This document shows, in pieces, positions 1-9,183 of a stretch of 43,930 nucleotides of DNA (positions are counted from its first letter, which is position 1; each line of letters begins with the position of its first letter). Below the pieces are notes generated by a model. That model ran no database searches. It saw nothing but the letters and a program-made list of their open reading frames with translations, and was not told the DNA's origin. The DNA is from Rhodobacter sp. (lineage in GTDB: Bacteria > Pseudomonadota > Alphaproteobacteria > Rhodobacterales > Rhodobacteraceae), in the NCBI GenBank assembly GCA_027482795.1, contig JAIXVS010000284.1:1-43930 (forward strand). The letters are read 5' to 3'. Position numbers and translations under genes: made by a program.

Positions 1-1602
1 CTGATGGCGCGGGTGGGCAGTTTGGATGACCACCGCGAATTTAGCGAAACGGCCCATTCCACCCCCGAACTTTCTGCCCTCATCCGCCGCGCGGGGGCAG
101 AGGGCACCGTGATGCTGAAAAATGATGGCGGGCTTTTGCCCCTGCCCACAACTGGCACTCTGGCGGTGATTGGCCCCAATGCCAAAACCGCGCAGATCAT
201 GGGGGGCGGGTCGGCCCAGCTGAACCCGCATTACGCGATTTCTCCCTATGACGGGCTGGCGGCTGCGATGGGCGAGGGGGCACTGACCTATTCGGCAGGA
301 TGCACCAACCATCGGTGGGAGCCTGTGTTGCAAGGCCCACTGTCGGTGGAATTCTTTGCAGGGCGCGAATTGAAGGGCCCTGCGCTGGGCACGGGTACAA
401 TGGACAGTGCCGAGGCGTTTTGGATTCCGCCACTGGCGGGCGGCGCAGTAGACCCTGCCAATTTCTCGGCCCGTATTCGCGGCACATTCACCCCCGATCA
501 GGGCGGCATACACCGCGTTGGGGCTGTCAGCGCTGGCTTTGCCCGCGTTTATGTCAACGGCCATCTGATCGCCAATGCGTGGGACGGCTGGAAAAAGGGC
601 CGAACATTTTTTGAAGAGGGCTGCGATGAGGTGGTGGGCGAGGTTGACCTTCCCGCAGGCCAGCCTGCCGAAGTGGTGATCGAATTTGCCAACCGCCCCG
701 CCGATAATTTGGTTTTTTCGGCGCTTCGTATTGGTATTGGCCGCCCGATGGGTGACGGTGATATTGCCGAGGCGGCCCGCGTCGCAGCAGGTGCTGACCG
801 CGCTGTGGTCTTCGTGGGCCGCAATGCCCAGTGGGATACCGAAGGGTCTGATCTGGAAAATATCCGCCTGCCCGGCCGTCAGGACGAACTGGTTGCGGCC
901 GTGCTGGCGGCCAACCCCAACACCGTTATCGTGCTGCAAACTGGCGGCCCCGTGGAAATGCCCTGGCTGGATCGCGCCCCCGCGCTGTTGCAGGCGTGGT
1001 ACGCGGGGCAGGAAACGGGCCATGCCATTGCAGATGTTTTGCTGGGGCTGGCCGAGCCAAAAGGCCGCCTTGCCCAAACCTTTCCCCGCCGCTGGAACGA
1101 CAACCCCACCCATTCCCAAGATGCCGAGATTTACCCTGGCCTAAGCGGCCAAGTCCGCTATGAGGAAGGCGTTTTCATCGGCTATCGCCATTACGACCGC
1201 CACGGCGTGGCCCCCTTGTTCCCCTTTGGCTTTGGGCTGACGCATACCAACTTTGCCTTGTCCAATCTGCGCATTGGCGCAGATTTGCAGGCGCGGGTGA
1301 CTGTTGCAAATACAGGCGCGCAGGCGGGCACGGCGGTGGTGCAACTGTATGTTGCCCCGCAAGACGCCCCCATCCAGCGCCCAGAAAAGGAACTGAAAGC
1401 CTTTGCCAAGGTTGAACTGGCTGCGGGCGAGGCGCGGGACATAACGCTGCACTTAACCGCCCGCGATTTTGCCTATTGGGATGTGGGCGCGCGGGGCTGG
1501 CACGTGGCGGCGGGCAGCTACACCCTACATGCGGGCTTATCGGCGGCGGATATTCAAACCAGCGCCAGTATCGCCATGGGCGAATCGCGCATCGCCCCCT
1601 AA
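1..1602 (+). CDS. GH3 family beta-glucosidase, C-terminal part (5' end outside window)
   Basis: The reading frame is open to the first base, so the N-terminal TIM-barrel domain carrying the nucleophile Asp lies upstream of the window. What is visible is the second half of a glycoside hydrolase family 3 enzyme: the alpha/beta sandwich domain (EGTVMLKNDGGLLPL, then VIGPNA), a PA14-type insert at roughly residues 110-250 of the visible part, the return of the sandwich (VFVGRNAQWDTEG...LPGRQDELV), the PFGFGLTHTNF segment, and a C-terminal fibronectin-III-like domain. Such enzymes release terminal glucose or xylose units from oligosaccharides; PA14 inserts usually shape substrate choice. No signal peptide can be judged because the start is missing. 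The next gene starts 62 bases downstream. Family assignment is firm; substrate is not determinable. Confidence 0.93.
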   Translation: MMARVGSLDDHREFSETAHSTPELSALIRRAGAEGTVMLKNDGGLLPLPTTGTLAVIGPNAKTAQIMGGGSAQLNPHYAISPYDGLAAAMGEGALTYSAGCTNHRWEPVLQGPLSVEFFAGRELKGPALGTGTMDSAEAFWIPPLAGGAVDPANFSARIRGTFTPDQGGIHRVGAVSAGFARVYVNGHLIANAWDGWKKGRTFFEEGCDEVVGEVDLPAGQPAEVVIEFANRPADNLVFSALRIGIGRPMGDGDIAEAARVAAGADRAVVFVGRNAQWDTEGSDLENIRLPGRQDELVAAVLAANPNTVIVLQTGGPVEMPWLDRAPALLQAWYAGQETGHAIADVLLGLAEPKGRLAQTFPRRWNDNPTHSQDAEIYPGLSGQVRYEEGVFIGYRHYDRHGVAPLFPFGFGLTHTNFALSNLRIGADLQARVTVANTGAQAGTAVVQLYVAPQDAPIQRPEKELKAFAKVELAAGEARDITLHLTARDFAYWDVGARGWHVAAGSYTLHAGLSAADIQTSASIAMGESRIAP

Positions 1603-1664
1603 CCGATTGCGTGCGCGCTTTGGCCCCGTTAGCATGGGGCAAAAGGCAGCACGGGGCAGGGGGC

Positions 1665-2420
1665 ATGGTAGGGTCGATTGATTTGGTGATGATTTGTGGG
1701 CGCAGGCCCAGCCTGCTTTCGCAAACTTTGGCCAGTTTTGGCGCGCGGATGTTCCCGCATTTTCGCTTTGCCAATGTGATTGCCAATATCGACCCGTTCA
1801 TGGGGGATGCGGCGGCGGGGGATGACTGCGCAGAATTGCTGCGCGCCGCATTTCCGCCCGAAACCACCCAGCTTCATATCTTTCGCCCCGAAACGGCGGG
1901 CTTTGCAGCGGCTGTGCAGCGCGCGTGGCAGGCGACGAAATCTGATTTTGTGTTCCACATGGAAGATGATTGGACAGCGCGCGAAGATATCAACCCGCAG
2001 CCATTCTTTGATCTGCTGGCCGCCGAGGACGTTCAGGCCGTCACCTTGGTCTGCGCCACCAAACACACACGCGGGTTGCCGCATCAAACTTACCGCCGCA
2101 TCACCCGCAGCCCGCGCGGATATATTTTGAAAGACGAGTTGATAAACGCCTTTTCGACATCGCCCGGCATGTTCAAAGGCCCGTTTTTGCGGGCGGCGGC
2201 AGACCTGCTTGACACCCGCCTTGACCCCGAAAAGCAGTTTTTCAAAGGGCTAAATCCCGCGCTAGAGGAGATGGCCCTACCCTATCGATGCATGTTTCTG
2301 CGCGGCGCAAACGAACGCGATGCGATTGACGATATTGGCCGCGATTACCGCGACCAATTGGGCCTGAAAAAGCTGCTGATTGATGGTCAGGCGGTGTGGG
2401 AGCCTGCCCAGCAGGGGTGA
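1665..2420 (+). CDS. Glycosyltransferase-like protein (GT-A fold type)
   Basis: A 251-residue protein if started at the ATG at 1665, which has a purine-rich GGGGCAGGGGG tract just upstream; the frame is open further upstream but that part overlaps the GH3 gene. The N-terminus (SIDLVMICGRRPSLLSQTL) resembles the first strand and helix of nucleotide-sugar transferases, and HMEDDW near residue 100 is a plausible acidic metal/nucleotide-binding motif of the DxD kind. No membrane segment or signal peptide is seen, so it is probably cytoplasmic. The acceptor cannot be predicted. It converges directly on ecm with no intergenic space (stop 2420, ecm stop 2421). The fold call is moderately sure; a role in surface glycan synthesis is inference. 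Confidence 0.75.
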   Translation: MVGSIDLVMICGRRPSLLSQTLASFGARMFPHFRFANVIANIDPFMGDAAAGDDCAELLRAAFPPETTQLHIFRPETAGFAAAVQRAWQATKSDFVFHMEDDWTAREDINPQPFFDLLAAEDVQAVTLVCATKHTRGLPHQTYRRITRSPRGYILKDELINAFSTSPGMFKGPFLRAAADLLDTRLDPEKQFFKGLNPALEEMALPYRCMFLRGANERDAIDDIGRDYRDQLGLKKLLIDGQAVWEPAQQG

Positions 2421-4388
2421 TTATTCCGCCGCTACAGGAGCTGCATCCACCAGCCCGACAATATCCATCATAATGCGGTTCAGCTCGAAATCCTTGGGCG
2501 TATACACCGCTGCCACGCCTGCCGCGCGCAGGGCGGCGGCATCGTCTTCGGGAATAATGCCGCCCACGACCAGCGGGATGTGACCCAGCCCTTCCTCGCG
2601 CATCCGCGCCAACACATCGCGCACAAGTGGCAGATGACTGCCCGACAGAATGGACAGGCCAATCACATGCGGGCGCTGCTGCGCCGCCGCTTCGATGATT
2701 TGCGCAGGCGTCAGACGAATACCTTCGTAATGAATGTCCATGCCGCAATCGCGCGCGCGGGCGGCGATTTGTTCGGCCCCGTTGGAATGGCCATCAAGCC
2801 CAGGTTTGCCCACAAGGAATGACAGCGGGCGGCCAAGCTTGGCCGAGACTGCCTGCACCGCCTCGCGGATCGGCTCAAGCCCTTCGGTGCGGTTGGACGG
2901 GGATTTCGACACCCCCGTGGGCGCGCGATATTCGCCAAAGGCGCTGCGGGCAACGGCGGCCCATTCGCCCGTGGTCACGCCCGCGCGCGCCGCCGCAATG
3001 GATGCGGGCATGATATTTGCCCCCGAAACTGCCGCCGCGCGCAGCGCCTCTAACGCGGCCTGCACCGCACCGCCATCGCGCGCGCCGCGCCACGCGGCTA
3101 GGCGCGCAATCTGGTCGGCCTCGGCGGCAGGATCCGATTGCATGATCGATCCATCGCCAGCGGTCAGCGGGCTTTCTTCGCCCTTAGCCCAACGGTTCAC
3201 GCCCACAACCACTGTCTCGCCGCGCTCTATGCGGGCGATGCGTTCGGCGTTGCTGTCGACCAAGCGGCCCTTCATATAGTCAATCGCGGCCACCGCCCCG
3301 CCCATCGCATCAATGCGCGCCAATTCCTCGCGTGCGCCCTGCGCAAGTTCGGCCACCTTGCGGTCAATCGCGGGGTTGCCATCGAACAAATCGTCATATT
3401 CCAAAAGATCGGTCTCATAGGCCAAGACCTGCTGCATCCGCAGCGACCATTGCTGATCCCATGGGCGCGGCAGGCCCAGCGCCTCGTTCCAAGCGGGCAG
3501 TTGCACGGCGCGGGCGCGGGCGTTTTTGGAAAGGGTAACAGCCAGCATTTCAATCAAAATGCGGTAGACGTTGTTTTCGGGCTGCTGTTCGGTCAGGCCC
3601 AAACTGTTCACCTGCACGCCGTAGCGGAAACGGCGATACTTAGCATCCGTAATGCCATAGCGGCTTTCACAAATTTCGTCCCACAACTGCACAAAGGCGC
3701 GCATTTTGCACAGTTCGGTCACAAAACGAATGCCCGCATTCACAAAGAATGAAATCCGCCCCACCATCGCAGGAAAATCGGCGGGTGCCACTTTGCCGCG
3801 TAAATCGTCCAGCACCGCGCAGGCCGTGGCCAGCGCAAAGGCCAATTCCTGCTGCGGCGTCGCCCCCGCCTCTTGCAGATGATAGCTGCAAATATTCATC
3901 GGGTTCCATTTGGGCAAATGGGTTTGGGTATAGGCCGCCACATCGGTAATCATCCGCAGGCTGGGTTTGGGCGGAAAAATGTAGGTGCCGCGCGAAAGAT
4001 ATTCCTTAATCAGATCATTCTGCACGGTGCCTTGCAGGGCGGAAATATCTGCGCCTTGTTCTTCGGCCACGGCGATATACAGCGCCAGCAGCCACGGAGC
4101 TGTCGCGTTGATCGTCATCGATGTGTTCATTTGCTGCAAGGGAATGGCATCAAACAGCGCGCGCATATCGCCCAAATGGCAAATCGGCACGCCAACCTTG
4201 CCCACCTCGCCGCGCGCCAGTTCATGATCCGAATCATATCCCGTTTGTGTGGGCAGATCGAAGGCCACCGATAGGCCCGTCTGCCCCTTGGCCAAATTGC
4301 CGCGATGTAGCGCGTTAGATGCTGCCGCCGTAGAATGGCCCGCATAGGTGCGAAACAGCCAAGGTTGATCTTTTTGCGTGTCAGTCAT
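2421..4388 (-). CDS. ecm: Ethylmalonyl-CoA mutase
   Basis: Coenzyme-B12-dependent mutase converting (2R)-ethylmalonyl-CoA to methylsuccinyl-CoA in the ethylmalonyl-CoA pathway for acetyl-CoA assimilation. The 655 residues comprise a methylmalonyl-CoA-mutase type barrel (GLSVAFDLPTQTGYDSD, SMTINATAPWLLALY, WNPMNICSYHLQEAGAT) and a C-terminal B12-binding domain with DGHSNG (DxHxxG), a SIL strand and the GG of VVGGIIP. The start at 4388 (MTDTQKDQP) is chosen because AAAGG lies upstream and the paralogue family begins there; an in-frame ATG at 4421 is less likely. The choice of ecm over methylmalonyl-CoA mutase rests on the single-polypeptide length of about 650 residues, the sequence character, and ccr lying nearby. 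Divergent from the acyltransferase gene. Confidence 0.93.
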   Translation of the reverse strand: MTDTQKDQPWLFRTYAGHSTAAASNALHRGNLAKGQTGLSVAFDLPTQTGYDSDHELARGEVGKVGVPICHLGDMRALFDAIPLQQMNTSMTINATAPWLLALYIAVAEEQGADISALQGTVQNDLIKEYLSRGTYIFPPKPSLRMITDVAAYTQTHLPKWNPMNICSYHLQEAGATPQQELAFALATACAVLDDLRGKVAPADFPAMVGRISFFVNAGIRFVTELCKMRAFVQLWDEICESRYGITDAKYRRFRYGVQVNSLGLTEQQPENNVYRILIEMLAVTLSKNARARAVQLPAWNEALGLPRPWDQQWSLRMQQVLAYETDLLEYDDLFDGNPAIDRKVAELAQGAREELARIDAMGGAVAAIDYMKGRLVDSNAERIARIERGETVVVGVNRWAKGEESPLTAGDGSIMQSDPAAEADQIARLAAWRGARDGGAVQAALEALRAAAVSGANIMPASIAAARAGVTTGEWAAVARSAFGEYRAPTGVSKSPSNRTEGLEPIREAVQAVSAKLGRPLSFLVGKPGLDGHSNGAEQIAARARDCGMDIHYEGIRLTPAQIIEAAAQQRPHVIGLSILSGSHLPLVRDVLARMREEGLGHIPLVVGGIIPEDDAAALRAAGVAAVYTPKDFELNRIMMDIVGLVDAAPVAAE

Positions 4389-4516
4389 GGCGCGGCCTTT
4401 GGGTAATTTAATTTCGTGCAAAGATCACTAAGCGCAATTTTAGATCAATGTCAATCGCTGCGCTGCGGCGTGGGCAGGGACTTTACCGCCGCCCCATTTC
4501 CTGCCAGCCTGCTGCG

Positions 4517-5860
4517 ATGTTTACGCCTGTAACGGTTCCGCTTTGGCTTGCCATCTTGATCGCGCTATTTGCTGGCGTGACCTTTGCGTCGCATTTTTTG
4601 TTCCCCTCGGTGCGCTGGTTTTTTCGCCGCCGTTTTGAAAAGGCGGTCGCCCGTCTGAACGCCCGTCTTGACCGCCCGATCGAGCCGTTCAAACTGGCCC
4701 GCCGCCAAGATATGATTGCGCGGCTTTTGTATGAGCCGCGCGTGCTAGAGGCTGTGGGCGAACACGCGCGCGCGATGAACATTCCCGGCAATGTGGCCCT
4801 GCAAGAGGCCCGCCGCTATGCGCGCGAAATTGTCCCCGCCTTTTCGGCCACGCTGTATTTTGGTTTTGCTATTCGCGCAGCGCGCCCGATGTCGCGCGCG
4901 TTCTACTCGGTGCGCTTGGGCAAACTGGACGCGGCGCTTGCCACTATAAACCCCAAAGACACTGTCGTGTTTGTGATCAACCATCGCAGCAATATGGATT
5001 ATGTGCTGGTTACGTGGCTGGCCGCGCAGCGCACCAACCTGTCTTATGCGGTGGGCGAATGGGCGCGAATATGGCCGTTTTCGCGCCTGATCCGCGCGAT
5101 GGGGGCCTATTTTATTCGCCGCACCTCGCGCAACACCCTCTATCGGCGTGTGCTGGCCCGCTATGTTCAAATGGCGACCGAGGAGGGCACAACACAGGCG
5201 ATTTTCCCCGAAGGCGGGTTATCGCTGTCGGGCGAAATTGGCGGCGCAAAGATGGGCCTGCTGTCTTATATCGCTGCCGCCGATATGCCGCATGGCCGCG
5301 ATGTGGTGTTTGTGCCCGTGGGTCTGGCCTATGACCGCGTGCTGGAAGACCGTATTCTGGTGCGTGCCAATCTGGCAGGAACGCGGCAGTTCAAGGCCAG
5401 CATCGGCGAAGCTTTGGCCTTTGCCGCGCGGGTGGGCTGGCATATTCTGCGCCGCCGTTTTCGCGGGTTTGGCATGGCCGCCGCTGCCTTTGGCGCACCG
5501 ATTTCGCTGCGCAATCATCAGGGCGGGATTGAGGATTTGGGCGCAAAGCTGATGGCGGCTATTGCGGATGTGGTACCTGTTTTGCCCGTGCCGCTGATCG
5601 CTGCCCTATTGCTGCGCGGCCCCAAAACGGAAGATGCGCTTTTGGCCATGGCCACCGCCACCATTTCCGATTTAGCCCGTGTTGGCGCAGTTCTGAAACT
5701 GCCTAAACCCGACCTACTGCTTGCCTCTGGCCTGCGCCCGTTGATTGCGCGGGGGATTGTGGCAGGCGATTTAACCCCCATCGAAACGCCGCTGTTGCAG
5801 TTTTACGCCGCACCCATGCAGCACTGGCTAAATCAGATTGCTGCATCGCGGCAGACATAA
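4517..5860 (+). CDS. Glycerol-3-phosphate acyltransferase-like (PlsB/PlsC superfamily)
   Basis: A 447-residue membrane-associated acyltransferase. One hydrophobic segment follows the start (VPLWLAILIALFAGVTFASHFLF). The catalytic HX4D motif is in NHRSNMDY (about residues 155-162), the substrate motif FPEGGLSLSG about 60 residues later, and a VFVPVGLAYDR segment matches the later PlsB-type block. These enzymes transfer acyl chains to sn-1 of glycerol 3-phosphate, the first step of phospholipid synthesis. The ATG at 4517 is preferred since it places the membrane segment at the N-terminus; an in-frame ATG at 4448 would add 23 residues. The gene lies between ecm and ccr, all three handling CoA thioesters or acyl groups, but transcription from a separate promoter is likely given the 128-base gap to ecm. 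Confidence 0.85.
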   Translation: MFTPVTVPLWLAILIALFAGVTFASHFLFPSVRWFFRRRFEKAVARLNARLDRPIEPFKLARRQDMIARLLYEPRVLEAVGEHARAMNIPGNVALQEARRYAREIVPAFSATLYFGFAIRAARPMSRAFYSVRLGKLDAALATINPKDTVVFVINHRSNMDYVLVTWLAAQRTNLSYAVGEWARIWPFSRLIRAMGAYFIRRTSRNTLYRRVLARYVQMATEEGTTQAIFPEGGLSLSGEIGGAKMGLLSYIAAADMPHGRDVVFVPVGLAYDRVLEDRILVRANLAGTRQFKASIGEALAFAARVGWHILRRRFRGFGMAAAAFGAPISLRNHQGGIEDLGAKLMAAIADVVPVLPVPLIAALLLRGPKTEDALLAMATATISDLARVGAVLKLPKPDLLLASGLRPLIARGIVAGDLTPIETPLLQFYAAPMQHWLNQIAASRQT

Positions 5861-5963
5861 AATTACAAAAAAGATATTTTTTTGGTTGCATTATTGCGTG
5901 GCGGTTGTGTAAATGCCCGGCAAGCGCCCGATTCTGCGGCGCAGCACTTTGCTGGAGATGACG

Positions 5964-7247
5964 ATGGCCCTAGATACCGCCCCCCAATATGCGGCCCCAA
6001 TCAAAGACCTGTATGACATTGGCGAAATGCCCCCCATGGGCCATGTCCCCGCCAAAATGTACGCGTGGTCAATCCGCCGCGAACGCCACGGCGAACCCGA
6101 CAGCGCCATGCAAATCGAGGTGGTCGATACATGGAAAATCGACAGCCACGAAGTGCTGGTTTTGGTGATGGCAGCAGGGGTCAATTATAACGGGGTTTGG
6201 GCAGCGCTGGGCGTTCCGATCAGCCCGTTTGATGGCCACAAACAGCCCTTTCATGTTGCAGGCTCTGATGCGGCTGGAATTGTTTGGGCCGTGGGGGATA
6301 AGGTCAAACGCTGGAAGGTTGGCGACGAGGTGGTCATCCATTGCAACCAAGACGATGGCGATGACGAAGATTGCAACGGCGGCGATCCGATGTATTCGCC
6401 CAGCCAGCGCATTTGGGGCTATGAGACCCCCGATGGCAGCTTTTCGCAGTTCACCCGCGTGCAGGCGCAGCAGCTTATGCCCCGCCCGCGCCATCTGACA
6501 TGGGAAGAATCCGCCTGCTATACCTTAACCCTTGCCACCGCTTATCGCATGTTGTTTGGCCACGAGCCGCACGATTTGAAGCCAGGCCAAAACGTACTGG
6601 TCTGGGGCGCGTCAGGCGGGCTGGGCTCTTACGCGATTCAGTTGATAAACACCGCAGGGGCCAATGCGATTGGCGTCATTTCTGAAGAGGATAAACGCGA
6701 TTTCGTGATGGGTCTTGGCGCAAAGGGCGTCATCAACCGCAAGGACTTTTCCTGCTGGGGGCAGATGCCCACCGTGAACACACCCGAATATAACGACTGG
6801 CTGAAAGAGGCCCGCCGCTTTGGCAAAGCCATTTGGGACATAACGGGCAAGGGCGTGAATGTGGATATGGTGTTCGAACATCCGGGCGAGGCGACCTTTC
6901 CCGTATCCTCTCTTGTGTGCAAAAAGGGCGGTATGGTGGTGATCTGCGCGGGCACCACGGGTTTTAACTGCACTTTTGACGTGCGCTATATGTGGATGCA
7001 TCAAAAACGCCTGCAAGGCAGCCATTTTGCCCATTTGAAACAGGCCGCCGCCGCCAATAAGCTGATGATCGAGCGCCGCCTTGATCCGTGCATGTCCGAA
7101 GTGTTCCCTTGGGCCGATATCCCTGCCGCACATACGCTGATGCGCCAGAACAAACATAAGCCCGGCAATATGGCGGTGCTGGTGCAAGCGCCCCGCACGG
7201 GCCTGCGCACCTTTGATGACACGCTGGAAGCATCGCGCAACCGCTAA
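5964..7247 (+). CDS. ccr: Crotonyl-CoA carboxylase/reductase
   Basis: NADPH-dependent reductive carboxylation of crotonyl-CoA to (2S)-ethylmalonyl-CoA, the signature reaction of the ethylmalonyl-CoA pathway. The 427-residue product is a medium-chain dehydrogenase/reductase: GroES-like domain (MAAGVNYNGVWAALG, CNQDDGDDEDCNGGDP), nucleotide-binding domain with WGASGGLGSYA, then ISEEDKRDFVMGLGAKGVINRKD and the CTFDVRYMWMHQKRLQGSH block, all characteristic of alphaproteobacterial Ccr. The start at 5964 has GGAG ten bases upstream; an ATG two codons earlier (5958) is an alternative. Ecm, which acts after epimerisation of the product, is about 1.6 kb away on the other strand, so the two genes form a pathway locus rather than an operon. 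A stable hairpin follows the stop codon. Confidence 0.97.
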   Translation: MALDTAPQYAAPIKDLYDIGEMPPMGHVPAKMYAWSIRRERHGEPDSAMQIEVVDTWKIDSHEVLVLVMAAGVNYNGVWAALGVPISPFDGHKQPFHVAGSDAAGIVWAVGDKVKRWKVGDEVVIHCNQDDGDDEDCNGGDPMYSPSQRIWGYETPDGSFSQFTRVQAQQLMPRPRHLTWEESACYTLTLATAYRMLFGHEPHDLKPGQNVLVWGASGGLGSYAIQLINTAGANAIGVISEEDKRDFVMGLGAKGVINRKDFSCWGQMPTVNTPEYNDWLKEARRFGKAIWDITGKGVNVDMVFEHPGEATFPVSSLVCKKGGMVVICAGTTGFNCTFDVRYMWMHQKRLQGSHFAHLKQAAAANKLMIERRLDPCMSEVFPWADIPAAHTLMRQNKHKPGNMAVLVQAPRTGLRTFDDTLEASRNR

Positions 7248-7265
7248 GGTGCAGCAGCACGGCGC

Positions 7266-7295
7266 GACAGGCCAGCCCAATGCGGCTGGCCTGTC
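7266..7295 (+). terminator. Hairpin downstream of ccr
   Basis: A perfect 12-bp stem (GACAGGCCAGCC / GGCTGGCCTGTC) with a six-base loop starts 19 bases after the ccr stop codon. It is followed by ACATTT rather than a clean T run, so it may act as a weak intrinsic terminator or as a 3' RNA stabiliser. Confidence 0.6.
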
Positions 7296-7310
7296 ACATT
7301 TGGCCTAAAT

Positions 7311-7329
7311 TGTATTCAAATTTGATACA
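7311..7329. promoter_or_regulatory. Near-palindromic operator-like site
   Basis: TGTATTCAAATTTGATACA consists of TGTAT and ATACA arms around a CAAATTTG palindrome. It overlaps a possible -35 hexamer TTGATA (7322-7327) about 85 bases before the small gene at 7412. No regulator family can be named; the core is offset by one base, so perfect dyad symmetry is broken. Confidence 0.35.
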
Positions 7330-7411
7330 GTTTGTTTCCATCCGCATAGGTACCCCCCCTGATCTATAGCGCCTATATCTAAAGTTGTTGATGTATCAGT
7401 GCGGGTGTACC

Positions 7412-7582
7412 ATGCGCCACGATTGGATTTTTGACGTTTTGACCGATCTGCGCAGTTACGCCGAGAAAAACGACTTGCCCGCCATTGCGCAGCAGGCTGC
7501 AATCGCGCTGGATGTGGCGCGCAAAGAGCTGACGGATAAGACAAAATCCGAACAGGCAGGCGAAGACCAGTCGCAAAGCTGA
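7412..7582 (+). CDS. Small conserved protein, unknown function
   Basis: A 56-residue, soluble, probably helical protein (RHDWIFDVLTDLRSYAEKN...ALDVARKEL). The ATG at 7412 is preferred to the one at 7385 because the recognisable part begins MRHDW. Its pattern resembles short proteins I recall from Rhodobacteraceae genomes, with no assigned function. No signal peptide, membrane segment or metal-binding motif is visible. It ends 43 bases before the helicase start and is likely cotranscribed with it. Confidence 0.7.
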   Translation: MRHDWIFDVLTDLRSYAEKNDLPAIAQQAAIALDVARKELTDKTKSEQAGEDQSQS

Positions 7583-7625
7583 TCGGGCATCTGTGCAATG
7601 CCTTCGCCCTGCGCTATGCAGGGGT

Positions 7626-9167
7626 ATGTCCGTGCCAGCCCTGACCTTTTCCGATGACCAAGCCGAAGCGTTTGACCGCGTTTCCGCCGAAATGTTCATG
7701 CATGGCATCGATCTGGAACACGGCGCGCTGACGCCGCGCGCAGAAGGGTCTGCTTCGGTGCTGGCGGTGGTGGGTAAGGCGGGTTCGGGCAAAACCATGC
7801 TGCTTGCCGCGCTGTACCGCGCGCTTGTTGCCGCTGGGGTTGATCTGGTGTCGGGCGATTATGAACCCAAACGCCGCAAAGATCGCCGCACGCTGGCCAT
7901 TTTGGCCCCCACGAACAAGGCCGCATCCGTTCTGCGCCTGCGCGGCGTGCCCGCAACCACCATTCACCGCATTCTTTACACCCCCATCTACGACCCCCAG
8001 TACGAGAAAATCGCCGAATGGCTGACAGGCACGTCCCCTCGCCCCGTTGTTGAAGGGCTGACGGATTTGGCGCTTGACCGCGCCCATGCCTTTTATGCCC
8101 AAGTCCCGTCTATCCCCGGCGCGCTGGCCGCCGCTGGTCTGCGCGGGTCAGATTTTATCAAAGGCTGGAAGCGGCGCGAAGAACCGCTCGACATTGGCTT
8201 TGTTGACGAATCTTCGATGCTGGATGAACGCCAGCTAGACGACCTGCGCGAAATTTTTCCTTCGCTTGTCTTGTTCGGCGATCCTGCGCAACTGGCCCCT
8301 GTGGGCCTGTCGGGCGCGATGGTGTTCGACCGCCTTGGCCAAGGGCGCAAGTTGACCCTATCGCGCATCCACCGCCAAGCGGAAGGTAACCCAATTCTTG
8401 ATCTCGCCCATGCCTTGGGCGACCCTGACCTTAGCTTTGACGCCTTTGATCGGCTGGTGGAAAAGGCCGCCGCAGATGATCCGCGCGTTTTGGTCAGCGA
8501 AAGGGCAGACGCCAGCCTGATGGCGCGCAGCCCTGTTTTGGTTTGGCGCAATGCCACGCGCATTCGTCTGATAAATGCGTTTCGCGCCGCCTACGGCGCA
8601 CCTGAAACTGAACTTCTGGCGGGTGAGCCGCTGATCTGCGATGGCATCGAATTGCCCCTAAAGCACCGCAAAAAGCGCATAGACCTCGAAGCGCGGGGCC
8701 TGATTAAGGGCGCGCAGGTTATCTACCTTGGCCCTGGCAACCGAGATGGTTTTGCCCGCCTGCATGTGGTGGGGGCAGAAGACCCCCAAGTTTCCGCCGC
8801 ATCTATCATCAAAATCGAAAAACCAGACGAGGAAGAACCCTTTATCCCATCTGCCGCCACCATGGGGGCCGCATTCCTGCACGGCGCGGCTGTAACCATC
8901 CACAAGGCGCAAGGCAGCCAATGGGACACGGTGCAGGTCTTTGCGCCCGATCTCTTTGCCGCCGCCCAATCTGGCCGCGCCGAGGTGGGCGTTGCACTGT
9001 GGAAGCGCCTTGCCTATGTTGCCATCACCCGCGCGCAAAATCAGCTGATTTGGGTCACCCGCAACCGCCTTGCCCTGCCCAAAGACCCGCTTTCGGTGGA
9101 TGATCTGCGCGCCGCCCCTGCCGCGCCACTGACGCTGAACAACCCACCGCCGCAAGACCCAAACTAA
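7626..9167 (+). CDS. RecD/TraA-like superfamily 1 DNA helicase
   Basis: A 513-residue AAA-type ATPase with an N-terminal Walker A (GKAGSGKT, about residues 50-57), motif Ia (APTNKAASVLR), Walker B (VDESSM, about 193-198), GDPAQLAPV (motif III), SRIHRQ (motif IV-like), and C-terminal motifs TIHKAQGSQWDTV and YVAITRAQNQL (motifs V and VI, UvrD_C_2 type). This is the pattern of RecD2-like helicases lacking the long N-terminal region. It probably unwinds DNA in repair or recombination; no RecB or RecC is in view. The start at 7626 (MSVPALTF, preceded by CAGGGG) is chosen over an upstream in-frame ATG at 7593. The Lrp-like gene follows after 16 bases. Confidence 0.9.
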   Translation: MSVPALTFSDDQAEAFDRVSAEMFMHGIDLEHGALTPRAEGSASVLAVVGKAGSGKTMLLAALYRALVAAGVDLVSGDYEPKRRKDRRTLAILAPTNKAASVLRLRGVPATTIHRILYTPIYDPQYEKIAEWLTGTSPRPVVEGLTDLALDRAHAFYAQVPSIPGALAAAGLRGSDFIKGWKRREEPLDIGFVDESSMLDERQLDDLREIFPSLVLFGDPAQLAPVGLSGAMVFDRLGQGRKLTLSRIHRQAEGNPILDLAHALGDPDLSFDAFDRLVEKAAADDPRVLVSERADASLMARSPVLVWRNATRIRLINAFRAAYGAPETELLAGEPLICDGIELPLKHRKKRIDLEARGLIKGAQVIYLGPGNRDGFARLHVVGAEDPQVSAASIIKIEKPDEEEPFIPSAATMGAAFLHGAAVTIHKAQGSQWDTVQVFAPDLFAAAQSGRAEVGVALWKRLAYVAITRAQNQLIWVTRNRLALPKDPLSVDDLRAAPAAPLTLNNPPPQDPN

Positions 9168-9183
9168 CTCAAAGAAAGAGGCT

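Noticed and set aside
1175..1867. 230-residue minus-strand frame across the GH3 end and the next gene start
   Set aside because: Pro/Ser/Arg-rich antisense frame spanning two real plus-strand genes.
7311..7329. PpsR/CrtJ-type site (TGT-N12-ACA)
   Set aside because: The spacing is 13 bases, and no photosynthesis gene is near.
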